Assembly: GCA_037349315.1 (NCBI GenBank)
Contig: JBAIAC010000007.1
Location: 23,454,001-23,518,000, forward strand
DNA length: 64,000 nt
Direction: 5' to 3'
Origin: Chelydra serpentina
Lineage: Eukaryota; Chordata; Testudines; Chelydridae
This document shows positions 1-10,817 of this stretch, piece after piece. Positions within the stretch are counted from its first letter, which is position 1; every line of letters starts with the position of its first letter. The position numbers and the translations under genes were made by a program. The notes under the pieces are model-generated. The model made no database searches. It saw only the letters and a list, made by a program, of their open reading frames with translations, and was not told where the DNA came from.

Positions 1-241
1 GTAGTTGCAACCTTAACTATGAAGAGGTAGCCCCCTTTCCATTATAAAGTAGAACTGGAATCCTGTCTCTCTAGCTCTAAAACCACCAATCTCATCACTA
101 GAGCTGAAGAAAGAGACCAGAGCAGCCACCTATAGAAATATCTTTATATACTTTCTAAACTGCAGCCAGCCAATAGAGGGCAACATGCTCACACAGCCCC
201 TAATCCTATAATCAGTTACTCCAATCAGACCCCGGTATAGT
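1..241. other. GOLGA5 intron 8 (partial), no feature seen
   Basis: This sequence lies between the window edge and a solo LTR, within the GOLGA5 intron downstream of the exon ending at 1627. I see no exon, ORF or recognisable repeat in it. The exons for the rest of the golgin-84 coiled coil and the C-terminal membrane anchor must lie further left. Confidence 0.5.
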
Positions 242-1263
242 TGTGATGGGGTGTACCAGACCCTGAGACCCTGCTGGAGGCCTCACGACCCTACCACACC
301 CCGCCCCAGAAAAGGAGCAGTAGAGGTGAGTCCTCCAGGCTGCCTAGAGCAGCTTTGGGGAAGCAACCAGAGTCCAGCAGGCTCATAAAAAAGGAGCTGC
401 TGGACAGAGCAGATCAGTCACTGGCTGGAGCCAGAGATGCAAGGATGGTGCTCCTGGCTACAGGACCTGCAGAGCTGGACAGAGCAGCTTCTGGCAGGAA
501 CTAGGGGAGCAAGGAAGATGCTCCTGGCTGACTGCAGGGACTCAAGCAAGACTTCAGCCCTGAACTAAGGGTGAAGGTAAAGGTGAAAGAGCTGCGGGGA
601 AGTGGCCTAGGGAACAGTAACTGCACAGTTAAAAGGCAAACAGCAGGGTTCCCTGGTTTTTGTAGGGTTCCTGGGTTGGGACCTGGAGTAGTGGGTGGGC
701 CCAGGCTCTCCCCACTCTGGCCACAGAGTGGCCAAAGCCATGAAGAAGGGTAGTTTACACAGGCCCAGGGAGCAGACTGAAGACTCTGAAGAGGGTCAGC
801 ATTTGTGGACTTTGATAAACCCTCGGAAAGGGACAGAACTGAGAGAGACAGAGAGAGAGAGACAGAGAGACACACAGCTGGAGAGCTGGGGTTCCCCAGG
901 AGGCAAAGTCTCTAGGGAGGGAGCCCTGGGGGTACTGCTCCATCCCAGAGCAGGGACCGTTTGAGAAGGATGATTTGAAAGCTAGCCTAGATAGGAGCTG
1001 AGCACTAAGCCCAGAGAGAGGGCTAAAGATACTAATTGAGGGCACTGTGATAGGCCCTGTTAGACTTGTACCCCGGAAGAGGTTTGTTTTGTTGTACACC
1101 TACAGACTGTGTGTGACTTGGCTGGAGGGCTGAGTCATAGAAAACCTGCTTGAGAAGATAAATGCCCAACAGGGGTTGCCGCAAATGGCACAGCTAGAGA
1201 CAGAATGCAGCCAGACACACACCCGATAGGAGGCACTCACGGGAGGTGAGTGGCCCCATCACA
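242..1263. mobile_element. Solo LTR-like element with 10-bp inverted ends
   Basis: The block starts TGTGATGGGG and ends CCCCATCACA, perfect 10-bp inverted termini of the TG...CA kind expected of an LTR. It is flanked by imperfect 5-bp duplications, atagt (237-241) and atggt (1264-1268). The 1,022-bp length fits a retroviral or Gypsy-type LTR. It has a purine-rich GA tract near 836-873 and internal near-repeats of 'tgctcctggct'. No gag or pol coding sequence is attached, so this is probably a solo LTR left by recombination. The small open frames inside have no recognisable homology. Family assignment is not possible by eye, and a DNA transposon with these ends is less likely. It sits in a GOLGA5 intron. 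Confidence 0.65.
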
Positions 1264-1626
1264 ATGGTTCCATTAACTTGAGCTGAACTCCCTGAAGGAA
1301 AAAGAATGTATTTGTGTAGATCAGACTGCAGGAGGCACAATACCCAATTCTGTACCCACTGAAATCAGTGGCAAATAATTCCTACTGAAATCATTGGGCC
1401 TAAAACTACACACAAGACAAATCATCAATGCTGTTTAATTACAAACTAATTTCTTCAAATACAGCAGACGCATGACAAATGACTGACAAATTCTCTTCAA
1501 ACTTTATAGAAGCATTCTCCTTGGAGCCTTCATAGCAACTCTGGCAACTCTAAGCCAAAATGCTTTTCAAAGCCATGGTTGTATAGGGCCTAGAATAACA
1601 TTTCTCAGCTCTCTGTAATTCTTTAC
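1264..1626. other. GOLGA5 intron 8, short repeat-like fragment
   Basis: This is intronic sequence between the LTR and the exon. Around 1340-1400 there are paired short motifs of the form 'cccactgaaatcagtgg' and 'actgaaatcattggg'. These resemble a low-copy turtle repeat motif also seen near 8295-8390, 9055-9100 and 57,060-57,130. I see nothing else. Confidence 0.35.
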
Positions 1627-1755
1627 CTGCTTTTGCCGTTCCAGCTCAGCCTCCACTTCTTGTTTGGCCATTTTATGAGTTGCAATCTGTTCTTGGAGGT
1701 CTTGAAGTTGTTCTTTTGCTGACTCAGCTTCACTTACCTGCTGAGCCTCCATATC
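1627..1755 (-). CDS. GOLGA5: GOLGA5 coding exon 8 (coiled coil)
   Basis: This 129-nt, phase-0 exon has an acceptor ending in tag just above 1755 and a CAG|gtaaag donor below 1627. It encodes about residues 503-545, beginning DMEAQQVSEAES and ending ELERQKQ. The sequence is a continuous heptad-like coiled coil rich in Glu, Gln and Lys, closely matching the golgin-84 rod. It follows the exon at 2908-3078 in frame. It is the last GOLGA5 exon in the window, so roughly the final 190 residues expected from the about 730-residue vertebrate protein, including the C-terminal transmembrane anchor, are outside. Confidence 0.93.
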
Positions 1756-2907
1756 CTAAAAATAATATAAATGTTATTGTTCCAGTAACATCAAGCCACA
1801 CAGCTATCCCAGTTGTAATAGCAAAAACTACTCCCGCAGAGTGGAGCTTACAGTGGCTTTAGCCACTTTTTTTGCCCATCATTGCTTTCAAGAAAAAAGA
1901 GCCTCTGTATAAATGACCAAATACACAATTTAAATTTTTTTTATTACTATGTAAATATATGCTTTTTTTAAAAATTATTTATATATAGTTTATATATTTA
2001 TATATATACCTCCAACTGACTGCCTCCTTTCTCACCCTGTCTACAGGTTGAAGCCTCACCAAGTAGACTTGTACATTGTTGCAGGGAGCAGGGCTAACCA
2101 GATAACCTGTGCCTGCTAACGGGGCAGGGCGGGGCGGGAAGGGAGGATAAGGGGGGGAGGGGCACAACCCCAGAACAACTTGAGTCATGCACCCCTCTCC
2201 CTCAGCAGCACTCCCCCGCCCCCCAACGCTCTCCCAGGAATGCGGCAGTCACTCCATGGAGCACCCAGCTGCGCTCTCCCGGAAGAGTTAAAGCAATGGT
2301 GACTCGGAGTAGCTCCCAGCTGTTCTTCCGCTCCTGCCTATGCCTCTCCCTGATCAGCGCAGCTCCTCGGCTCAGCTGCTCCACAGGGAGGGAGCCCAGC
2401 CACTTGTAGCATGTGACCAAGTAATCGGGGGCGGGGGTGACGCTGGATGCCCCCACTGCGTTGCCTCTGGGGCCAACTAAGGGAACAGTGGCTGCCCAGA
2501 GACTACAGCTACTGTGAAGATCAATAGTCCTAAGGAAGCTAAGAACAACAAAAAGGCACACCCTTCACTCTCCAAAGAAATATCTATGACAGTTTTTTGG
2601 GCAGAATCACCATCTTTCGATGGGGGAAGAGGAGAGACAGCAGTAGGGGCAATACCTATGTCCTCTCTCTCCCCTCGTGCCCTCAGACCTTATTACCTCT
2701 ACCCTAGGAACTGGAGTGGACAAGGAGAATGGAGAGAAACTGGAGTATCAATGACAAAGCATTTGTCTCACCTGCAAGAGGTTGTTCCAACCGTAACAAG
2801 GTGTCTTGAATACCATTATAATGGTATTAATACAAGCAATACGAAGGCCACTGTAATCCCACATACTTACGTGGTTAACAACAAAGACTGCACATAAAGA
2901 TATCTAC
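1756..2907. other. GOLGA5 intron 7: AT-rich tract and GC-rich repeat-like block
   Basis: An A/T-only tract of TA-rich sequence lies at about 1925-2010. About 2030-2510 is GC-rich and contains a G-run near 2150 and a C-run near 2215. On the minus strand it gives a 119-codon open frame (2202-2561) that looks like repeat-derived chance coding and has no recognised domain. The block is probably a transposon fragment, but I could not define its termini. Confidence 0.4.
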
Positions 2908-3078
2908 CTGTAGCTCTGTTCTCAGTTGCTGTATCTGCCCCATTAATTTCTGTATTTCCTCCTTCTGTGTTTCTTTCTCATGTCTCAGTTCTTCTAATTC
3001 CATGGTGCTGGCAGTAAGGCTATCCAGCCCTTCAATGCCAGAGCCTTCTTTTAGGCTGTTTATCAACTTTTCTTTAGA
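2908..3078 (-). CDS. GOLGA5: GOLGA5 coding exon 7 (coiled coil)
   Basis: This 171-nt, phase-0 exon follows an acceptor reading ttaatctttcag and ends at CAG|gtagat. It encodes about residues 446-502, starting SKEKLINSLKEGSG and ending with the LRTELQ segment. The central LEELRHEKE..KEEIQKLMGQI stretch is a typical golgin-84 coiled coil and strongly matches the vertebrate protein. There are no stops, and the joins to the neighbouring exons are in frame. Confidence 0.94.
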
Positions 3079-3404
3079 CTGAAAGATTAAAAATGCTTTA
3101 GTATTAATAGAGATGCTAACTATTAAATTCTACCCTTAAATACATATGCTCCACTCCCCCTGACTATACGAGATCCATGCTTGAATCTCTCGACAAGATT
3201 TGGCACTATAATTTCAGGCATGAAACTAAAATTAAAAACTACAATATATACACACACACACTTAAGTACTGAACCTGCAATTTGATCCATGTGGATGAAC
3301 CTTTACCACCTGCATGGAATCCACAGACTATAGCGTTGCTCTGCATCAGCGCAGGGGTCCACCCACAGACTTTATAATAGGAGGGGGAAAGGAGTCCAGT
3401 AGAG

Positions 3405-5390
3405 CTAGCTGTATTTTAAAGAAGCCTTATTGAGGCCAGAGGAACAAACCATCCCAAAGTGCAGAAAGAATAGCAAATATGGCAGGCGACCAACTTGGCT
3501 TAACAGAGAAATCTTCGGGGAGCTTAAACACAAAAAGGAAGCTTACAAGAAGTGGAAACTTGGACAGATGACTAGGGAGGAGTATAAAAATATTGCTCGA
3601 GCATGTAGGGGTGTAATCAGGAAGGCCAAAGCACAATTGGAGTTGCAGCTAGCAAGGGATGTGAAGGGTAACAAAAAGGGCTTCTACAGGTATGTTAGCA
3701 ACAAGAAGGTGGTCAGGGAAAGTGTGGGACCCTACTGAATGGAGGAAGCAATCTAGTGACAGATGATGTGGAAAAAGCTAAAGTACTCAATGCTTTTTTT
3801 GCCTCTGTCTTTAGACAAGGTCAGCTCCCAGACTGCTGCACTGGGCAACACAGTATGGGGAGGAGGTGAGCAGATCTCAGTGGTGAAAGAACAGGTTAAG
3901 GATTATTTAGAAAAGCTGAACATGCACAAGTCCATGGGACAGGGTCTAATGCATCTGAGGGTGCGGAGGGAGTTGGCTGATGCGATAGCAGAGCCATTGG
4001 TCCGGATGATTGGAAAAAGGCAAATATAGTGCCCATCTTTGAAGGAGGAGAATCCGGGGAACTACAGACTGGTAAGCCTCACCTCAGTCCCCGGAAAAAT
4101 CATGGAGCAGGTTCTCAAGGAATCCACATTGAAGCACTTGAAGGAGAGGATGGTAATCAAGAACAGTCAACATGGACTCATCCAGGGCAAGTCATGCCTG
4201 ACCAACCGGATTGCCTTCTATGATGAGATAACTGGCTCTGTGGATATGTGGAAAGCGGTGGACGTGATATATCTTGACTTTAGCAAAGCTTTTGATATGG
4301 TCTCCCACAGTATTCTTGCCAGCAAGTTAAAAAAGTATGGATTGGACCATAAAGTGGATAGAAAGCTGGCTAGATCGTCGGGCTCAACGGGTAGTGATCA
4401 ACAGCTCGATGTCTAGTTGGCAGCCGGTATCAAGCGGAGTGCCCCAGGGATCGGTCCTGGGGCCAGTTTTGTTCAGCATCTTCATTAATGATCGGATGAT
4501 GGGATGGATTGCACCCTCAGCAAGTTTGCAGATGACACTAAGCTGCAGGGAGAGGTAAATACGCTGGAGGGTAAGGATAGGGTCCAGAGTGACCTAGACA
4601 AACTGGAGGACTGGGCCAAAAGAAATCTGATGAGGTTCAACAAGGACAAGTGCACTTAGGACGGAAAGATCCCATGCACTGCTACAGACTGGGGACCGAC
4701 TGGCTAAGCGGCAATTCTGCAGAAAAGGACCTGGGGATTACAGTGGACGAGAAGCGGGATAGGGGTCAACAGTGTGCCCTTGTTGCCAAGAAGGCTAATG
4801 GCATTTTGGGCTGCTTTAGTAGGAGCACTGCCAGCAGATCAAGGGAAGTGATTATTCCCCTCTATTTGGCACTGGTGAGGCCACATCTGGAGTACTGCAT
4901 CCAGTTTTGGGCCCCCCACTACAGAAAGGATGTTGACAAATTGGAGAGAGTCCAGTGGAGGGCAACGAAAATGATTAGGGGGCTGGGGGCACATGATTTA
5001 CGAGGAGAGGCTGAGGGAACTGGGTTTATTTAGTCTGCAGCAAGAGAAGAGTGAGGGGGGATTTGATAGCAGCCTTCAACTACCTGAAGGGGGGCTCCAA
5101 AGACGAAGGAGCTAGGCTGTCCTCAGTGGTGGCAGATGACAGAACAAGGAGCAATGGTCTCAAGTTGCAGTGGGGGAGGTCTAGATTGGATATTAGGAAA
5201 AACTATTTCACTAGGAGGGTGGTGAAGCACTGGAATGGGTGGTGGAATCTCCATCCTTAAAGGTTTTTAAGGTCTGGCTTGACAGACCCCTGGCTGGGAT
5301 GATTGAGTTGGGGTTGGTCCTGCTTTGAGCAGGGGGTTGGACTAGATGACCTCCTGAGGTCTCTTCCAACTCTAATCTTCTATGATTATA
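3405..5390 (+). mobile_element. CR1 LINE, 5'-truncated and frameshifted
   Basis: This is a plus-strand CR1 (chicken repeat 1) non-LTR retrotransposon in GOLGA5 intron 6, opposite to the gene. Recognisable pieces in order are the linker before the reverse transcriptase (about 3430-3740, WLNREIFGELKHKKEAYKKWK), the palm segment IYLDFSKAFD near 4268, [13 protein letters not shown] near 4436, the catalytic FADD box near 4523 in another frame, and the C-terminal segment LYLALVRPHLEYCIQFWAP near 4860. These pieces fall in different frames and carry stops, so the copy is dead. The endonuclease domain is absent. The 3' end is the typical CR1 tail (TTTGAGCAGGGGGTTGGACT then a tctatgatta terminus near 5390). 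Confidence 0.93.
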
Positions 5391-5680
5391 TTGCAGGATC
5401 AGGATTTTAATTTGCATGTCAATTATCTAATTCAGTCTTCAGCAGCATGGGATTCTATTAAATGTAATTCTGTCATCCTGTATTTTAAGATCTATTGCAC
5501 CAATATACTGTTAATATAGAGTCCAAAAGCAAATATCTCTCTGATCAGATGATTAAACATGTTGCTCCATTCCAATGATTCATTGCTCCATTCAATTTTA
5601 AAATCAAATGTGTCAATATTTTTGCATTAACCTGGATTTCCTTTCAGTTATTTATACTCAGAAGGGAGTTGCATGCTTAC

Positions 5681-5884
5681 TTGGAGTATGCGAGTAGCTT
5701 TTTGTTTGTAGTCCACCAATTCCTGTTTAACAGACTCCAAGTTGTTTTTAGTTACTTTGACTTGCTGCTGAAGCTCCTCCACTCTCCTCTTCTCATCCAC
5801 ATATTTTCGTTCTGCTGCAGTAACTGCTTCTGCCAAGTTCTGCCGCTCAACTTCCATTTTACTAAGGCGGGCAGCAAACTCATT
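5681..5884 (-). CDS. GOLGA5: GOLGA5 coding exon 6 (coiled coil)
   Basis: This 204-nt, phase-0 exon encodes about residues 378-445. It begins NEFAARLSKMEVERQNLAE after an acceptor ending atag and ends with KQKATRILQ before CAA|gtaagc. The segment VEELQQQVKVTKNNLE matches the golgin-84 rod. The coiled coil is continuous and in frame with exons 5 and 7. Confidence 0.94.
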
Positions 5885-6225
5885 CTATTAATGGCATAAA
5901 AAGTTTAAACAATTAATACAGTCCCAACTTTCAGTTAGCAAAAAAGGTTTCGACGCGAACTATATAAGAAACAAGACATTAGAGTTCACTCCCTCCAGGT
6001 TAAAATCTTCTTCAGTACTTTTTATTCAGACAGAACTCACGCTAAATTCAATGGGGTGCTAAATCCTAAAAAGCAGCCAGCTCTAAGTTATTAAACAGAT
6101 ATTTTCTTTACTCAGTAAAGAAAATGCATCCTATTATTTAAGCCATATGACTGAAAAAATGAGCAAATTGCCCCTTGAAAAGACACTGTCCACTTGGAGT
6201 TTAGACCAATGTTCCCTCTAATTTT

Positions 6226-7211
6226 TACTCCTGGGGGAATTCTGCACCACTGTGCCTGCACAGAATTTATGTCCCCCGCAGATTTCTTTGCTTCCCTGCA
6301 AATGACTTTCTGACGGGGAAGCAAAGGGAAGTCACAAGAGCCGTCATGAGACCCTTCCCAGCAGTATGTTTTGGGTGCCAAGGGCAGCGAGCAGAAAACT
6401 AAATCACTGTGGGGCAGGAGGTGGGACTAGGGAAGACCTGGCTGGTGGCCCTACTCTGCACTGGGCGTAGCTGCTAGTCCTGGCTGGGTTGGGGAGGGTG
6501 GGACTTCCTCTTTCCCTGCACAGCATCCGGGGCCGTGTCAGACCAGATTTATCCCTTGGCTGTAGGAAGCTCTGAAAACTCTCCACCCCTTTTCCCCCCG
6601 CACCCATCGCTTCTCAGCTGCAGGGGGCGGGAGGGGGAGGGAGGAGGAGAATCACTGTACAGGGAACTTCTCCCCCATCCGCCCCCCAAACCTAGACCCT
6701 TCCCCCACTGAGAGCCAAGCACCTTCACCTGGACCCCCCTGCAGAGTCCCATTAGCGTTGCACCCAGAACCCCCCAACAAGTCCCTGTGCATCCAGATTC
6801 CCCCACACACCCGGATTCCCCACTGAGCCACCCACACCCAGATTGTTCCACACAGAACCCTCTCCACCCACACCTGGATCCCCTCACACTAAGCCCCTCC
6901 ACACTTGGATCCTGCCTTGCTGAACCTGCCTGCCCACACCTGGTGCACCTGGCATAGAGGGGCAGGGCTCTGGGGTGTTTCTGGGGCAGGCCCTGTCCTT
7001 GCACTGTGTCAGGGTTGGATGCAGCCCCATCACTGAGTCCATGTCCCAGGGGGCGCTGCACAGTGATCTCCCATCTCTGTGCAGCCAGTGCCCTGTGCTC
7101 CCCAATGCCATGCTGCAGCCTCCACATTTATTTGAAAAATAAAATTTGCAGACATTTAAAATATCGTGTGCAGAATTTTTAATTTTTTGGCGCAGAATGC
7201 CCTCAGAAGTA
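6226..7211. mobile_element. DNA transposon nested in the hAT-like element
   Basis: The left end TACTCCTGGGGGAATTCTGC and the right end GCAGAATGCCCTCAGAAGTA are inverted repeats matching at about 16 of 20 positions. Removing this block rejoins the outer element's 'ctctaattttt' to 'ccccatgcatg'. The flanks suggest a degenerate 8-bp duplication (taattttt and aaattttc). It has no transposase. The C-rich centre (6590-6920) gives long but meaningless antisense frames. A partial relative of its left end, inverted, lies at about 25,490-25,650. Confidence 0.75.
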
Positions 7212-7232
7212 AATTTTCCCCATGCATGTGCG

Positions 7233-7315
7233 GAATGAATTTTGATATGTGCACCAATATGGAGGTGATGTGTGACACATCACCTCCATATAGGTGCACA
7301 TAACAAAATTCATGT
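7233..7315. repeat. 41-bp-arm palindrome inside the outer hAT element
   Basis: The arms 7233-7273 and 7275-7315 are nearly perfect reverse complements around a single central G. The core reads ggaggtgatgtgt, then acacatcacctcc. This is part of the transposon body and would fold into a very stable hairpin. Confidence 0.85.
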
Positions 7316-7820
7316 GCCAGGAGTGGGGCTGAGGGGTTTGGCGTGTAGGAGTGAGGGCTCTGGCAGGAGGTACAGACTCTGGGTTGGGGCCGGGGATGAG
7401 GGGCTCAGGGCTGGGGCAGATGGTTAGGGTGCGGAGGGGGAAGGAGTGAGGGCTCCAGCTGGGGCTGCGGGCTCTGGGGTGGGGCCGGGGATGAGGGGTT
7501 CAGGCTGCTCAGAGCTACAGTGGTGAAAGAGGACTCCACACAGCTCTCTCTCCTTGCAGCAGCACCTGGGCTGGGGGTGGGGGGGGAGCGGGAAGGGGAG
7601 GGAGAGGTGCTTCTCCTTGCTGTGGCAGCTCCGGGACCAGGGCCGCAGGATAGGCACCTCTCCCCTGGCCATGGCAGGTCCAGTGCTGGGCCAGGGCGCC
7701 TCTTCCCCAGCAGCGGCAGGTCGGGGCTGGGGGAGAGCCATCTCTCCCTGCCGCAGCCCTGACCGCCTGCGCGGCGTTTAGTAGGCTGCTGTGCAGCCAC
7801 ACAGCTTAGAGGGAACTTAG

Positions 7821-8430
7821 GTTTAGACCCCTCATTTTGATTTTGTAAAAAGTTAACACATTAAATATTTCAGTAATATATGTGAAAATATTTCTATTAA
7901 TGAACATTACAGTATTTTGGGGAAGCAAAGAGATTTTAATATCTTCTTGCTGTAGTTTGAACACCCAAAAAAGCATACTAATTCAGGAGAATCAGAAGAA
8001 AAAAAAATGGACAATGTATCCCATTGTCCAAATTAAGTGCAGTTAAGTAATAAGCAAAAAAGTATAAACTATGGAAAGTAAACAAGATTAAAATTAGTTC
8101 CGTAATCTATTGGTAACATGAGTTCACAAATCTATTTAAATAGGAGTTTTATGTTGAAACACTAACAAAGCCTGGTAAAAACAGAACTACAATAAGAGTG
8201 GTCAATAGTTTCTGGACTGTTTCACCACTGAATTTGGAAAATACAATTTTTAAAAAGCTAAATAAATCAGTGTACAATGGACACCTACTTCATCAGAGGC
8301 CAGATCCTGTCAAGTGCTCAGAACCCTTAACTCCAGGCAAAGTCAATGAGAGTTGAGGGCACTTAGCGTCTCAGGATTTCAGGAACCCAAAAATAGAATC
8401 TGACTCTCCACCTCTGTTTTCACATCTAAC
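7821..8430. other. GOLGA5 intron 5 remainder
   Basis: This is AT-rich intronic sequence. About 8295-8390 has a degenerate motif ('gccagatcctg', 'aaagtcaatgagagttg') like the short dispersed repeat noted near 1340. I see no exon or RNA gene. Confidence 0.4.
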
Positions 8431-8554
8431 CTGCATCTGCTTGTAACTTTCTTGTTCTCGCTTCAATGCGGAGTCTGCATCATGTAGCCTCTCCTGCACA
8501 GTTTGAAGGGCTTGATTCTGGAGGCTGCTCCCTTCGCTGTGGTCTTGCATTATT
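8431..8554 (-). CDS. GOLGA5: GOLGA5 coding exon 5 (coiled coil)
   Basis: This 124-nt exon completes an Arg codon begun in exon 4 (CG|A) and ends at phase 0. It is absent from simple ORF lists because it has no internal start. It encodes about residues 336-377: IMQDHSEGSSLQNQALQ, then TVQERLHDADSALKREQ and ESYKQMQ. The acceptor is ctcttttag and the donor is CAG|gttaga. The match to golgin-84 is strong along the whole exon. Confidence 0.94.
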
Positions 8555-9251
8555 CTAAAAGAGTATTACAGAATGTCATTGAAAAGCAAGTGTATATACT
8601 ATGCTTTCCAGGTAGAAACAGTAAGGTGATCCTTCCAAACTCTCTTATGTCAGACAGTGCTAATTAAATGTTTGCCTGGTTTTCACTTTGCAATGTTTTT
8701 CTTTTCTAATGGAGAAAAAAATATATTTTCTACAAATATATTTTCTTAAACACTAAATACACGTAGAATAAGAAGAATAAAATTTTAATAAAGGAGCAAG
8801 TATTCAACTGACTACTGAACACCCAATGGGGACACAAACAGGAAAGTTCTTACACTTGTAGACAAACATCTTTTATTTGCCCTTTTGGCTAAATATAGTC
8901 TTTATAAATGCGAGACCTCAAATTTCAGACTTCTCTCTCAAACATTAGAATTACACAAATGGTTTTTATAAAATGTAGTTGAACTGTATCAATTCAGTCA
9001 GAAATAGACACCGACACAAGCAAGTAGCGTTTACTCTTATTTATGACTCTGACCTGTTCCCACTGAAGTCAATGGCACGCTCATGATATCTGAATCAAGC
9101 CTTAAATAATACTTACATTTTTTCTAACTAATATTCTCAAATTTAGATATATAGGAAAGCGATAACTGTCATTTTGACTACTGAAAACAACAATCTTTAC
9201 AGCTTGAATTCTCTAATCTATTACTACTGTTTGGAATGGGTTTTAAAGTAC
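8555..9251. other. GOLGA5 intron 4, no gene
   Basis: This is AT-rich sequence. Near 9055-9100 there is a short dispersed-repeat motif ('cccactgaagtcaatgg'). I see nothing else. Confidence 0.45.
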
Positions 9252-9471
9252 CGTGATTTTTCACTCTGTAATGCTTTCAGGGCTTCTGTCCGAGTACTCA
9301 GTAGCTGATCAGCTTCTTGCAAGCGCACTTTCAGCACGGCCAGTTGGGAATCCTTGGCAGAAACAGCTTCTGTAAGATCATCAACCTGAGCTTGAAGTTC
9401 TCGAACCACCCTGTCACTCTTTGAATGGTCAACATTCCATTTTTCGACCCTTGCTCTGGCATTCTTTAACT
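9252..9471 (-). CDS. GOLGA5: GOLGA5 coding exon 4 (coiled coil)
   Basis: This 220-nt exon follows an acceptor with a long T-run (ttttttgtag) and ends inside an Arg codon at CG|gtactt. It encodes about residues 263-335. The segments ELKNARARVEKWNVDHSKSD, LQAQVDDLTEAVSAKDSQL and RLQEADQLLSTRTEAL are hallmark golgin-84 coiled-coil sequence. The frame is continuous with exons 3 and 5. Confidence 0.95.
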
Positions 9472-10595
9472 CTACAAAAAAAAAAAACAACACACACAAA
9501 AAGATATATATGCATACATACAATAAAATCTGCTGCCTCAAAGAAAAAATAAATAGTATTAGATGCCACGTTAGAATGCCACTTATGTCACAATCCATCC
9601 AAGAAAAAATTAAGTGCAACCAATTGAGTTTATATAACATTGAAAAAAAGTGAGCGCTGACTCAAACACTAGAGCAGATTCTCTTTTTAATTCAAGCTGT
9701 TGAACCACAAAATAAAACTTAAAAAGGAACTACAAGAGTCAATGAGTTAGTGTTAAGATGACAACTTTGAGTTTTTTTGTTTTTTTTTATCTGAACACCA
9801 TATTAGTTTTAATTTGATTTACTCAAAATTATCAGGTTAAAATTCATATGCAGTACTGTTTTAAAAAAAGATTTCCCTAACCTGTGGTATTATCAGCTTT
9901 GATTAGTCTATATGTTCCTTGCCTAAGCTAATTGAAATGCAAAATCTAGTAAAAAGCCAATTAAATTTGTAATATTGTTTAACTAATCAATTTGACTTTT
10001 TTATTGTTATTTTCTAGACTGACTTTCTGGGTCTTATATATTTGCATAATACATGCCATAATGTTTGGGTTTCAAATATTGCAGGGGCTGTTATTCCCTT
10101 AAAAAAAAAAATCAAGACTTTTTTTAAAATGTGTAAACATTTCTAATAGCAGTTGCCTTTCCTAAACTTTGTTTTTACACAATCTAAATTTTGGGTCTAA
10201 TTAACTTGATTGTGTCCCTTTAATCACCACTCTTATTATTTTGTTGTTGTTGAACGACTACTCCTCTCAATTATCTCAAGTAAATTTTTTTTGTTCCAGA
10301 TGGTTTCAGTGAAGGCCATGTTACCCACCATATGAGAACATCTGTGTTTTAAATTCATTAGGAGCTAATGATCTTAATAATGTGGATAGCTCAAAGATAC
10401 TTTTCATCCTCTCCATCTTAGAACTCATTTAGACTGTCAGGAATCACTATGCTTAACAAGCCACATCTACAGATTTAACTAGAAGTACTTGAATCTGAAT
10501 AGAAGTCACTGATGGAGAGGCAGTACTAGTTTCTATTTTACTAGAATCTCAAAACCAGTTAATATTTTGAAATATAAGCTTCCAAACTAGACTAC
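9472..10595. other. GOLGA5 intron 3, no gene
   Basis: This is strongly AT-rich unique-looking sequence with several A and T runs. I see no exon, structured RNA or assignable repeat. Confidence 0.5.
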
Positions 10596-10817
10596 CTTCC
10601 TGTGTTTCTTTGGATCTCTGAATTAATGAAGCCATTTCTTGATTTAAAGACTGAACCTCATTCCGAAGCAGTTGATTCTCCAGGCGAAGATTGGACAGTT
10701 CGTGGGATTTGCAATCATCATTAGCTGAAAGGCTGGGATTAGTTGCTGTATTTAATGATGAATCTTTTGTAACATCCACTTGTGCATCCAATCCAGAATC
10801 AGAGCCGTCAGGAATTT
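10596..10817 (-). CDS. GOLGA5: GOLGA5 coding exon 3 (start of coiled coil)
   Basis: This 222-nt, phase-1 to phase-1 exon follows the acceptor tctttgtacag and ends at CAGGAAG|gtagtc. It encodes about residues 189-262. The first half (EIPDGSDSGLDAQVDVTKD) is a variable acidic and serine-rich linker. The second half (KSHELSNLRLENQLLRNEVQ, then SLNQEMASLIQRSKETQE) opens the conserved coiled-coil rod and is nearly identical to other vertebrate golgin-84 proteins. Confidence 0.95.

Larger units (their letters stand above)
6207..7820. mobile_element. hAT-like DNA transposon (outer element) with 8-bp target duplication
   Basis: The ends are CAATGTTCCCTCTAA (6207-6221) and TTAGAGGGAACTTAG (7806-7820), inverted repeats matching at 13 of 15 positions. 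They are flanked by a perfect 8-bp duplication, gtttagac (6199-6206 and 7821-7828), as expected for hAT transposition. The body holds a long palindrome at 7233-7315, then GC-rich repeats of the 'ggggatgaggggttc' type. It has no transposase ORF, so it is non-autonomous. A second element (6226-7211) is inserted inside it. Confidence 0.85.

Noticed and set aside
3405..5390. Active CR1 reverse transcriptase
   Set aside because: The RT motifs fall in at least three frames with internal stops and the endonuclease is missing, so the copy cannot be functional.
6549..7127. 192-codon minus-strand open frame
   Set aside because: It lies wholly inside the C-rich part of a DNA transposon, is Gly/Cys/Ser-rich and has no domain. 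It is a compositional artefact.
7405..7802. Overlapping 80-130-codon frames on both strands
   Set aside because: Several frames are open at once in GC-rich repeat DNA, with proline- and serine-rich translations and no homology.
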